Positions 17,241 to 24,064 of a stretch of 58,730 nucleotides of DNA are shown here, piece by piece. The DNA comes from Treponema sp. UBA6988 (GTDB taxonomy: Bacteria > Spirochaetota > Spirochaetia > Treponematales > Treponemataceae). The notes under the pieces are model-generated. The model was given only the letters and a program-made list of their open reading frames with translations, searched no databases and was not told where the DNA came from. The position numbers were made by a program, and so were the translations under genes. Numbering within the stretch: the stretch's first letter is position 1; each line of letters begins with the position of its first letter. Location of the stretch: the NCBI GenBank assembly GCA_002448445.1, contig DJYC01000045.1, forward strand, positions 1 through 58,730, written 5' to 3'.

Positions 17241-17357
17241 GCATTACCGTATGCAGGCACAGACCACCAACGGAAGGAAAAATGGAGAAAATGGAAGTTT
17301 TCACACTGCTTTCCCTGCCCGGTCAAGAAAAAATTCAAATTTCTGGTCAAATTCCAG

Positions 17358-17386
17358 TTGTCAAAGGCGCAAAATGCCTTTATACT
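17358..17386 (+). promoter_or_regulatory. Sigma-70-type promoter for the small exported protein
   Basis: TTGTCA at 17358-17363, a 17-base spacer, then TATACT at 17381-17386. A start near 17393 gives a leader of about 130 bases before the ATG at 17522. The rest of the gap from 17241 shows no gene; a 96-codon open frame there lacks a start signal and coding character. Confidence 0.6.
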
Positions 17387-17521
17387 GGTTAATGGACGGA
17401 CAAATTGCCAAAACAGCATCAGGTGAACAAGGCCCTGGCGCAGGCTGCCGGCAAAACCGGGGGCTTTAAGGATTAAGGCTTTTGCGCCCGCTCCAAAACA
17501 AACAAATCGAGGAAGGATTTT

Positions 17522-17959
17522 ATGAAAAAAATTATAATGGCATTATTGGTTGCTGCAGTCCTTGCAGTTAGCTCTTTTGCACAGAGTACGTCTTCTTCAG
17601 ACACTCCCATCTGGGATCACGGTGACAATGTTTCCGAATTTTCATACAGAAACGTAGGCGTTTACAGAATCTTTGACCAGGCAGACTCATACATCGTCCT
17701 TTACGAAAAGCAGAGCCTGGAAATCGGCAAGGTCGTAATCCCCAAGGCATGGTTCAAGACATCCGCTCCACGTAAGCTCGACTTCCGCCACAAGCCGGCC
17801 GGAATGGGAACATACATGACAGTTCTCTACAAGAACGGTGAATTCTATAAGGTATTCCTTACGGTAAACCCCAAGCGCTCAGATCCTGTATGGGCAGTGG
17901 CAGACCCGCATGCAAGGATGGAAATCACAAACGCAGACTCTCTTGACATTGAGTTCTAA
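17522..17959 (+). CDS. Small exported protein of unknown function, 145 aa
   Basis: A Sec signal peptide (MKKIIMALLVAAVLAVSSFA, cleavage probably after residue 20) leads a compact 125-residue beta-rich domain with alternating aromatic and charged residues, ending in a conserved-looking PVWAVADPHARMEI. I do not recognise the family. A strong Shine-Dalgarno, GAGGAAGGA, lies before the ATG, and a good promoter and terminator flank the gene, so it is a single-gene transcript and probably abundant. Expected location: periplasm. Confidence 0.8.
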   Translation: MKKIIMALLVAAVLAVSSFAQSTSSSDTPIWDHGDNVSEFSYRNVGVYRIFDQADSYIVLYEKQSLEIGKVVIPKAWFKTSAPRKLDFRHKPAGMGTYMTVLYKNGEFYKVFLTVNPKRSDPVWAVADPHARMEITNADSLDIEF

Positions 17960-17985
17960 CAGAAAAATTTGACTTTCCACCAAAA

Positions 17986-18045
17986 CAAGCGGAAGATGCA
18001 GAATTCCCAGTCATAAGGTTCTGTATTTTCCGCTTGGATTTTTCT
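17986..18045 (+). terminator. Terminator after the small exported protein gene
   Basis: Near-perfect 18-base arms (17986-18003 and 18019-18036, with two mismatches), outer part CAAGCGGAA/TTCCGCTTG, followed by GATTTTTCT. It isolates the small exported gene from the DHH gene. Confidence 0.7.
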
Positions 18046-18108
18046 ACACCAGCGTGGAATTTTAAAAAGCCAGACAAGTTAAATCCACAAGTTAAAAAAG
18101 GAAAACAA

Positions 18109-19104
18109 ATGATTCTCCTTACAAAAGAACAGATAGATTCTTTTATGGCCTTTTTGGATAGCCATGATTCTTTTTTGATTGCAGGCCACAAGGAGCCTGA
18201 CGGGGACTGCATAGCAAGCAGCCTAGGAATATCTTACATACTCAAGCACCTGGGAAAGCCCCACCTGCTTCTTAACGCCGGTCCATTCAAGAGAACGGAA
18301 ATAAAAAAATACGCAGGCCTCTTTACAAAGAGCATCCCCTTCATGACAAAGGAAGAAAGCGAAAAATGCGGACTGATTATAGTAGACTGTTCCGAAACCC
18401 AACGCCTTGGAGAACTTGAAGGCGAACAGGGCAGTTCCATCGCAGGCCTTGATACCTTCATCGTGGACCATCACAAAACAGCTGACTCATCCCAGCCCAA
18501 CACTATAATCGACCCCACATGCCCGGCAGCGGCCCTCCTCGTACAGCAGCTCTACGAAGCCATCGTTGGAAAGCCAGGCCTTGAAGAAGCGGACACACTC
18601 TTTTTCGGCATCTCCACGGACACGGGATTCTTCCGCTACCTAAACGAAAGGGACGGCGAAGTGTTCAATGCGGCTGCAAGGCTCGTGCAGGCTGGAACTT
18701 CCCCGCGCAAGACATACCAGGAAATGACAGGCGGCAAGGCTTGGAACACACGCAAGCTGCTCGGCATAATGCTTGACCGCTCGGAACTCTACTGCAACGG
18801 AAAGCTCGTCGCAACTTACGAAAAAATCGAGGACACCCACAAGTACGGCCAGGACGGAAGGGACAGCGATGCCCTTTACACGCTGATGTTGGCGGTGGAA
18901 GGCGTAGAAGCTGTACTTTTCCTTAGGCAGGAGACGGAAGAAAACTGTACGGCAGGCTTCCGTTCCCGGGACAAATGCGACGTAAGCGCAATTGCCGCAA
19001 AATTCGGGGGCGGTGGACACAAAAACGCTTCGGGCGCAAGCATCCAGGGCCGCATAGAAACCCTCCTTCCCGCAATCATCAAGGAATTCTCAAAAGTCCT
19101 CTAG
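18109..19104 (+). CDS. DHH/DHHA1 phosphoesterase (NrnA-like)
   Basis: A 331-residue DHH-family phosphoesterase. Metal-binding motifs are visible: GHKEPDGDC near residue 28, IVDCSE near residue 88 and DHHKTAD near residue 122; the C-terminal DHHA1 domain has GGGGHKNASG near residue 304. Relatives of this size degrade nano-RNA, pAp or cyclic dinucleotides in the cytoplasm; which applies here cannot be told. No PAS/GGDEF part as in GdpP is present. I set the start at 18109, after AAAAGGAAAAC, because the 25 codons upstream overlap the terminator of the previous gene. Confidence 0.88.
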   Translation: MILLTKEQIDSFMAFLDSHDSFLIAGHKEPDGDCIASSLGISYILKHLGKPHLLLNAGPFKRTEIKKYAGLFTKSIPFMTKEESEKCGLIIVDCSETQRLGELEGEQGSSIAGLDTFIVDHHKTADSSQPNTIIDPTCPAAALLVQQLYEAIVGKPGLEEADTLFFGISTDTGFFRYLNERDGEVFNAAARLVQAGTSPRKTYQEMTGGKAWNTRKLLGIMLDRSELYCNGKLVATYEKIEDTHKYGQDGRDSDALYTLMLAVEGVEAVLFLRQETEENCTAGFRSRDKCDVSAIAAKFGGGGHKNASGASIQGRIETLLPAIIKEFSKVL

Positions 19105-19243
19105 AACCACAAGCAAAAAGCATATTTCTTTTTTCTGGGCCGCAGGCCTTTTCAGCTGCCTCGGGGGCGTCTCTTTTGCAAGGGGCCTTCCGGGGCATGT
19201 TTATAATCAACGAGCAACGCCATGAACATTGGAAAACCTCCCC

Positions 19244-19361
19244 TTCTTGCAAGAATTTAAAAGAATCTTGCAAATTCTTGCAGTCTTTTGCAAGATTTTA
19301 AAAGATTCTTGCAAATTCTTGCACATTCTTGCAGGCTTTTAAAAGAATCTTGCAAATTCTT
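19244..19361. repeat. Three imperfect tandem repeats of about 41 bases
   Basis: Three head-to-tail units begin near 19244, 19284 and 19326. Each has TTGCA(A/G)G, then TTTAAAAGA, then TCTTGCAAATTCTT. The palindrome TCTTGCAAGA occurs in the first unit. They lie in the gap between the DHH gene and the sigma-like gene, about 65 bases before that gene's putative promoter. The remainder of the 389-base gap shows no gene. Confidence 0.75.
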
Positions 19362-19425
19362 TTAAAATTCCTCCCAAAAATCATAAAAAACACCACATTT
19401 TCCCCTCTTTTTACAGCCGCATAAC

Positions 19426-19454
19426 TTGGCACAAAAACTGCTTTTGTGTAAATG
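19426..19454 (+). promoter_or_regulatory. Candidate promoter for the sigma-like gene
   Basis: TTGGCA at 19426-19431, a 17-base spacer and TAAATG at 19449-19454. The tandem repeat array ends 65 bases upstream, a good position for a binding-site array controlling this promoter. Confidence 0.45.
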
Positions 19455-19493
19455 CCACACAAAAATGTGAATCAAATTTAAAAAGGGGTTTTT

Positions 19494-20519
19494 ATGGATC
19501 AACTCAAAAAAATCATCGAAGACTTCCAGAGCGGAAAATGCAGCCTGGAAGACAGCGTAAAGGCTCTGGCAGAGCACGTCTACAAGTACAGGCTTTGGTA
19601 CGGACTTGGAAAGCTTTCTATGGACAATCTGCACGACTTTATGGTGTCCTACATTCCGCGGATGGGAAAAATCCTGAAAGGCTACAGGAAGGGGGAAGGC
19701 TCCTTTGAGGGCTACCTCTACGCAAACATAAGCATGGGGCTAAGGCTGTGGAAGAGAAAATCCGCCGCATCGCTAGCAAGGGAAAACTGCCTTAACTTCA
19801 TCTCTCGCATGGGCATTGAGGAAAAGGAATATGCCTACCAGATGGACGAGCTGTCCTATGTCTGCGGAAGCCAGGAAAGCGAGGCCCCCGACGTAGAAAA
19901 ACTCAGGGAGATAAAGAAAAAATTCCGGCCGGTAACATACAATAACTTCAGGCACAAATCCTATTCAGGCATGGACTACACACTTTTCAGCGGCAAAACG
20001 GCAAAAATCATAAAAAGGACCTGCCTGGTGCTCTTTGCAAAGTGCGCCTACTACACAGATGACAGCCTAACGGAAAAAATCTCGGTGATAACAGAAACCC
20101 CTGTGGAAGAGCTGCAGAGGCTAAGACAAAAGGTCCTTGAGGAACTGGACCCAAAGATAAGGCGCATCAAGAAATGCCGGAGCATACGGAATTCATCCTT
20201 TTACTTCCGCAACAAGTACATCATGGAGATGGGCAATCTGGAGGACGGATGCTACCTTTCAAGGGAAATAGAAAAAAAGATTGCAGAGCGCAGCAGGATG
20301 TGGGATGAAAAAAACAGGAAGCTCAAGGAAGAGTCCCACTTCATGATTCCCACAAACACAGCGGTTGCAAGGGTTCTGGGCATAAGCGCCAGTAACGTAA
20401 AATATATTTTGGATTATGCAAAAAAAAACATGGACAATTTAACATTTAAGAGGTACAATAAGTGTTATGAAGATTTATTTGGCAAGTGGCAACGTGAACA
20501 AAAAGCGGGAAATGAGTGA
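19494..20519 (+). CDS. Sigma-70-like protein of unassigned group
   Basis: A 341-residue basic protein I cannot place in a named family. Residues 42-90 (HDFMVSYIPRMGKILKGY, then SFEGYLYANISMGLRLWKRK) have the spacing of sigma-70 region 2, where a helix pair binds RNA polymerase and the -10 element. Residues 280-310 (NTAVARVLGISASNVKYILD) read like the region 4 helix-turn-helix. The 170 residues between are Lys/Arg-rich and unfamiliar. This could be a divergent sigma factor or an unrelated DNA-binding protein with a similar fold. Its 3' end overlaps rdgB by 53 bases. A tandem repeat array lies upstream. The Shine-Dalgarno is AAAAAGGGG. Confidence 0.75.
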   Translation: MDQLKKIIEDFQSGKCSLEDSVKALAEHVYKYRLWYGLGKLSMDNLHDFMVSYIPRMGKILKGYRKGEGSFEGYLYANISMGLRLWKRKSAASLARENCLNFISRMGIEEKEYAYQMDELSYVCGSQESEAPDVEKLREIKKKFRPVTYNNFRHKSYSGMDYTLFSGKTAKIIKRTCLVLFAKCAYYTDDSLTEKISVITETPVEELQRLRQKVLEELDPKIRRIKKCRSIRNSSFYFRNKYIMEMGNLEDGCYLSREIEKKIAERSRMWDEKNRKLKEESHFMIPTNTAVARVLGISASNVKYILDYAKKNMDNLTFKRYNKCYEDLFGKWQREQKAGNE

Positions 20520-21162
20520 ATTGTTCCCCGAACACACAATTGTAACGCCAAAAGATGAAGGAATTGAATTTGACCCGGAAGAAACGGGTACAACGTTTTA
20601 CGAAAACAGCCTAATAAAGGCAAGGACGCTGTATTCCATAACCGAAACGCCGGTAGTAGCCGATGATTCAGGAATCTGCGTGGACGCTTTGGACGGCGCA
20701 CCAGGAATCTATTCGTCACGCTATGCCGGGCCGCTCTTTATGAAGGGCAAGCCGGACGGCTCAAAAATTCCTCAGGAAGAGCAGAACAGAATGCTGATTG
20801 AGCAGCTCAACGAAGCTATTGCCAAAGGTAAATTTTCTTCAGACGGCAGTTCAGGCCGCAAGGGAATCTTTCCCAACGGACCAAGAAGCTGCCGCTACGT
20901 TTGCGCCATGGTGCTTTACATGGGTCCTTCCCGCCTCTATGTGGCACAGGAGACGATGGAAGGCACCCTCATAGAAGACATCAGGGACGCCCGCGGAACA
21001 GGAGGTTTCGGCTACGACCCTATTTTCTTCCTGCCGCAGTACGGCAAAACAGGTGCAGAGCTTACGGCAGAACAGAAGAATGCAATAAGCCACAGGGGCA
21101 AGGCAGCCCGTTCCTTAAGCCATCTGGTTGCAGAACTTAAGGAATTTAAATGGATTGGTTAA
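20467..21162 (+). CDS. rdgB: XTP/dITP diphosphatase (RdgB/HAM1 family)
   Basis: A 231-residue HAM1-type pyrophosphatase that hydrolyses non-canonical purine nucleotides (XTP, dITP) to monophosphates. The N-terminal IYLASGNVNKKREMSELFP, VADDSGICVDAL near residue 65, PGIYSSRYAG near residue 79 and SHRGKAARSL near residue 213 are the family marks. It is about 30 residues longer than usual because of an insertion around residues 115-145 (a Ser/Gly-rich stretch). The start at 20467 lies 53 bases inside the upstream sigma-like gene; the family N-terminus begins exactly there, so the overlap is real. Confidence 0.92.
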   Translation: MKIYLASGNVNKKREMSELFPEHTIVTPKDEGIEFDPEETGTTFYENSLIKARTLYSITETPVVADDSGICVDALDGAPGIYSSRYAGPLFMKGKPDGSKIPQEEQNRMLIEQLNEAIAKGKFSSDGSSGRKGIFPNGPRSCRYVCAMVLYMGPSRLYVAQETMEGTLIEDIRDARGTGGFGYDPIFFLPQYGKTGAELTAEQKNAISHRGKAARSLSHLVAELKEFKWIG

Positions 21163-21262
21163 AAATTCGAGTTTTTGACAGGCCAGTTCTTGCTGAAAAC
21201 TCAAATTTCGACCTGGATTAATGAATTTTAGCAAATTTTTTGATTTTTTTTGAAAAAAGTGT

Positions 21263-21290
21263 TAAAGTTCTTAATTAATAGTACCGAAAA
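21263..21290 (+). promoter_or_regulatory. Sigma-28-like promoter of the first flaB
   Basis: TAAAGTTC at 21263-21270, a 12-base spacer, then ACCGAAAA at 21283-21290, against the sigma-28 consensus TAAAGTTT-N11-GCCGATAA. Initiation near 21298 gives a structured leader of about 150 bases before the ATG at 21447. Confidence 0.55.
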
Positions 21291-21348
21291 TAAAGAATGA
21301 AGAACCATGGCTGCTCAACTTCGTAGAAGATAACGGTCAGGTCTTCGC

Positions 21349-21395
21349 GTAAAAGATTGCAGATGTAGCCTTGTAATGCAGATGTAATCTTTTAC
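21349..21395 (+). promoter_or_regulatory. Leader hairpin in the first flaB transcript
   Basis: Ten-base perfect arms, GTAAAAGATT at 21349-21358 and AATCTTTTAC at 21386-21395. The loop contains GCAGATGTA at 21359-21367, and a second copy of this nonamer occupies 21378-21386, its last base entering the right arm. The repeat of a nonamer in one loop is unusual. Confidence 0.5.
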
Positions 21396-21398
21396 ATC

Positions 21399-21440
21399 CG
21401 GGCAAAAAGGATTTTGCCTGAACATAATTCCATGGAGGAA
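21399..21440 (+). promoter_or_regulatory. Two candidate CsrA sites in the first flaB leader
   Basis: Site 1 is a nine-pair stem (21399-21407 with 21412-21420, one G-U) holding the tetraloop AGGA. Site 2 is a short hairpin, TTCC/GGAA at 21428-21440 with loop ATGGA, that includes the Shine-Dalgarno GGAGG. CsrA binds GGA in hairpin loops, and csrA and fliW are 8 kb away. Occupancy of site 2 would block ribosome loading. The hairpins are read directly; binding is inferred. Confidence 0.55.
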
Positions 21441-21446
21441 AAAATT

Positions 21447-22307
21447 ATGGTAATCAACCACAACATGTCCGCAATGTTCGCCAACCGTTCTTTGGGAGTA
21501 ACAAACGTTTCTCTTCAGAAGGATATGGAAAAGCTTTCTTCTGGCGAAAAAATCAACCGCGCAGGCGATGACGCATCTGGATTGGCAGTATCTGAAAAGA
21601 TGAGAAGCCAGATCCGTGGTTTGAACAGAGCTTCTAGGAACGCTGCTGATGGTATCTCTTTCATCCAGACAACAGAAGGTTATCTGCAGGAAACAACAGA
21701 CATCATCCAGAGAATCCGTGAACTCGCAGTTCAGTCAAGCAACGGTATCTACACAGACGAAGACCGCATGCAGATTCAGGTTGAAGTTAGCGCACTCATT
21801 GCTGAAGTAGACCGCATTGCTTCCCACGCACAGTTCAACGGCATGAACATGCTCACTGGACGTTTTGCAAAGGAAACAGGTGAAAACAGCGTAACAGCTT
21901 CTATGTGGCTCCACATTGGTGCAAACATGGACCAGCGCACACAGGTTTTCATCGGAACAATGACAGCATCTGCTCTCGGCGTACGCGAACTTGGCACAGA
22001 AGAAATCATGACAATTGCAACACCGGAAGATGCCAACCGCGCAATCGGTACACTCGATGAAGCTCTGAAAAAGATCAACAAACAGCGTGCTGACCTTGGT
22101 GCTTACCAGAACCGCCTTGAATATGCCGTAAAGGGACTTGACGTAGCTGCTGAAAATACACAGGCATCTGAATCAAGAATCCGCGATACAGACATGGCTT
22201 CTCAGATGGTTCAGTTCACCAAGAACCAGATACTCACACAGGCAGGAACAGCAATGCTCGCTCAGGCTAACAGCCAGAGCCAGACAGTATTGTCATTACT
22301 CCAGTAG
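21447..22307 (+). CDS. flaB: Flagellin (FlaB core filament protein), first copy
   Basis: A 286-residue flagellin, the short form made of conserved N- and C-terminal D0/D1 coiled-coil regions without a large outer domain, as in spirochaete periplasmic filaments. N-terminal MVINHNMSAMFANR and EKLSSGEKINRAGDDASGLA, and the C-terminal RIRDTDMASQMVQFTKNQIL, are diagnostic. The start was set at the ATG at 21447 after GGAGG because this is the fixed flagellin N-terminus; the frame is open 11 codons further up. It has its own sigma-28-like promoter, structured leader and 3' hairpin. The second flaB differs mainly in the middle third. Confidence 0.97.
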   Translation: MVINHNMSAMFANRSLGVTNVSLQKDMEKLSSGEKINRAGDDASGLAVSEKMRSQIRGLNRASRNAADGISFIQTTEGYLQETTDIIQRIRELAVQSSNGIYTDEDRMQIQVEVSALIAEVDRIASHAQFNGMNMLTGRFAKETGENSVTASMWLHIGANMDQRTQVFIGTMTASALGVRELGTEEIMTIATPEDANRAIGTLDEALKKINKQRADLGAYQNRLEYAVKGLDVAAENTQASESRIRDTDMASQMVQFTKNQILTQAGTAMLAQANSQSQTVLSLLQ

Positions 22308-22334
22308 TGTAGTATAATAATCAGTAGGCCATAT

Positions 22335-22360
22335 AGGGAAAAGAGTAAAATCTTTTCCCT
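22335..22360 (+). terminator. Hairpin after the first flaB
   Basis: AGGGAAAAGA at 22335-22344 pairs perfectly with TCTTTTCCCT at 22351-22360. Flanking CAGTAGG and CCTGCTG can extend it. There is no T tract, so it may protect the mRNA 3' end or act as a weak terminator. Confidence 0.45.
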
Positions 22361-22398
22361 AACCTGCTGACTGTGCGGAATGATTACTGAATCTTCAT

Positions 22399-22427
22399 TT
22401 GAAAATCCTTTAACTTCCGTTTATATA
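22399..22427 (+). promoter_or_regulatory. Sigma-70-type promoter of the second flaB
   Basis: TTGAAA at 22399-22404, exactly 17 bases, then TATATA at 22422-22427. The second flagellin thus seems to use a housekeeping-type promoter while the first uses a sigma-28-like one. Confidence 0.6.
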
Positions 22428-22429
22428 GT

Positions 22430-22643
22430 CAATTTTGTTCCTTGTTTAGAGGGAACATAGATCTTTGAAAACCGCTCTTCATGGGTTTGTGACGGCATGG
22501 GCAAGTGCTTTTAGAAGAAAGCAACTGTTCCTGCTGTATTAGTCTAAACCGGCACCGGGGGCGCAAAAACCGGAGCCCGCTAGCACAAATCACAGGCGTA
22601 AGGCAAGAAGCCTTATGTAATAGAATCATGGAGGGCATGAACT
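22430..22643 (+). promoter_or_regulatory. Long structured leader of the second flaB
   Basis: About 210 bases between promoter and start codon with no gene. Pairings seen: TGTTCC/GGAACA (22438-22459), TGCTTT/AAAGCA near 22506-22526, TAAGGC/GCCTTA near 22598-22615 and TCATG/CATGA with loop GAGGG over the ribosome binding site (22627-22641). The AUGGAGG at the start is identical to that of the first flaB. No known riboswitch consensus fits. Confidence 0.45.
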
Positions 22644-23498
22644 ATGGTTATTAATCACAACATGAGTTCAATGTTTGCTAACCGCGAACTGGGCGTAAAC
22701 AACGCTTCTCTTCTCGGCAACATTGAAAAACTCAGCTCTGGAGAAAAAATAAACAGAGCTGGCGACGATGCATCCGGACTCGCAGTATCTGAAAAGATGC
22801 GCAGCCAGATCCGCGGTCTCAATCAGGCTAACAGGAATATCAACAACGGTATTTCCTTTATCCAGACAACAGAAGGCTACCTTGCTGAAACAACAGATAT
22901 CCTTCAGAGAATCCGCGAACTTTCTGTACAGGCCAGCAACGGTATCTACACCGATGAAGACCGCATGCAGATTCAGGTTGAAGTTAGCCAGCTTGTAGCT
23001 GAAGTAGACCGCATTGCTTCACAGGCACAGTTCAACGAAATGAATATGCTTACAGGCAGATTCGCTCGTGACAGTGTTTCTGGACAGGAAATGTGGTTCC
23101 ACGTTGGTGCAAACATGGACCAGCGCATTCAGTCTTTCATCGGTACAATGACTGCACAGGCACTCGGCCTCCGCGGAACAACAGGTACAGATGAACAGAT
23201 CAGCATTTCAACTCCGGATGCAGCAAACCAGGCTATCGGTACTATTGACCATGCACTTAAGGCAGTTAACCGCCAGAGAGCAGATCTTGGCGCATACCAG
23301 AACCGCTTTGAAATTGCATCAAGAGGTATCGCTGTAGCAGCGGAAAACACTCAGGCTTCTGAATCTGTAATCCGCGACACAGACATGGCTTCACAGATGG
23401 TAGAATATACAAGGGATTCTATCTTGACCCAGGCAAGCACAGCAATGCTCGCTCAGGCAAACAGCCAGTCACAGAACGTCTTGGCATTGTTGCAGTAG
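22644..23498 (+). CDS. flaB: Flagellin (FlaB core filament protein), second copy
   Basis: A 284-residue flagellin, starting MVINHNMSSMFANRELG and ending SQNVLALLQ, nearly identical to the first copy in the N-terminal 120 and C-terminal 60 residues and divergent between them (residues about 145-200). It packs with the first FlaB in the periplasmic flagellar core. The ATG follows ATGGAGGGC. It has its own sigma-70-type promoter and leader. The region EKINRAGDDASGLAVSEKM, shared with the first copy, is the classic flagellin N-terminal signature. The divergent middle is the likeliest target of different Maf glycosylation. Confidence 0.97.
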   Translation: MVINHNMSSMFANRELGVNNASLLGNIEKLSSGEKINRAGDDASGLAVSEKMRSQIRGLNQANRNINNGISFIQTTEGYLAETTDILQRIRELSVQASNGIYTDEDRMQIQVEVSQLVAEVDRIASQAQFNEMNMLTGRFARDSVSGQEMWFHVGANMDQRIQSFIGTMTAQALGLRGTTGTDEQISISTPDAANQAIGTIDHALKAVNRQRADLGAYQNRFEIASRGIAVAAENTQASESVIRDTDMASQMVEYTRDSILTQASTAMLAQANSQSQNVLALLQ

Positions 23499-23564
23499 AC
23501 TATAAACCGTATCCGTTTGTTTTAAGAGATATCTGGATGTCATCTTTTTTAGCAAACAATACGT

Positions 23565-23609
23565 AAGAGTGAGGAGGGGTGCGCCCCCTTCCCCTCTCTT
23601 CTTTTATTT
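23565..23609 (+). terminator. Terminator between the second flaB and flaG
   Basis: AAGAG and GAGGAGGGG on the left pair with CCCC and CCCCTCTCTT on the right around a TGCG loop, followed by CTTTTATTT. It would cut most flagellin transcripts and leave low read-through into flaG-fliD, matching the stoichiometry of filament and cap. Confidence 0.55.
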
Positions 23610-23624
23610 CAGGAGGAAATATCC

Positions 23625-24008
23625 ATGAATACAATAAGTACGATTGGACAGACATTGGCAATGGACGGCCATTCTTTCAAAGGCGGTATGACGGCATTCG
23701 CCATTCCGAAGGCACGCGAAGCAGTTGCTCCGATGAAGCTGCCCCAGACCGCTGCGGAAGTATCAAGGACATTAGCCGATAATCTGGCCGAAGCAAAAGA
23801 AACCTGCCAGAACATTCAGAAATTGTCTGACTTGGTTTTAGGTCACAAACTTCAGTTCAGCGTAAACGAAAAGCTGAATAAAGTTATTGTCGAAGTAGTC
23901 GATCCCTCGACGAACAAAATCATCAGAGAGATCCCTTCAGAGGACCTGCAGAGAATTCAGGTTCAAATGAAGCAGGCCATTGGCGTACTCTTCGATGAAA
24001 TGATATAA
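23625..24008 (+). CDS. flaG: FlaG family protein
   Basis: A 127-residue protein whose C-terminal half is the FlaG domain: LQFSVNEKLNKVIVEVVD followed by IIREIPSEDLQRIQVQMKQA. FlaG proteins sit between flagellin and fliD genes and affect filament length in several bacteria. The N-terminal 70 residues are variable and include an Ala-rich helix. The ATG follows AGGAGG. It is separated from fliD by 56 bases and probably shares its transcript. Confidence 0.9.
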   Translation: MNTISTIGQTLAMDGHSFKGGMTAFAIPKAREAVAPMKLPQTAAEVSRTLADNLAEAKETCQNIQKLSDLVLGHKLQFSVNEKLNKVIVEVVDPSTNKIIREIPSEDLQRIQVQMKQAIGVLFDEMI

Positions 24009-24064
24009 TAAGTTGCGCTGCCTAAAAAACAGCGTAACTTACGAATAGGAATAATAACGGGATA

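Noticed and set aside
17179..17469. Open frame of 96 codons in the gap before the small exported protein
   Set aside because: It covers a hairpin repeat and the promoter, and has no ribosome binding site.
19244..19361. CRISPR array
   Set aside because: Repeats are imperfect, adjacent without unique spacers, and no cas gene is near.
22430..22643. c-di-GMP (GEMM) riboswitch in the second flaB leader
   Set aside because: Fragments such as CACAGG and GGCAAG recall GEMM-I, but order and the paired core do not fit.
23775..23782. Exact GCCGATAA inside flaG as a sigma-28 promoter
   Set aside because: No -35 element at the right spacing and the position is within coding sequence.
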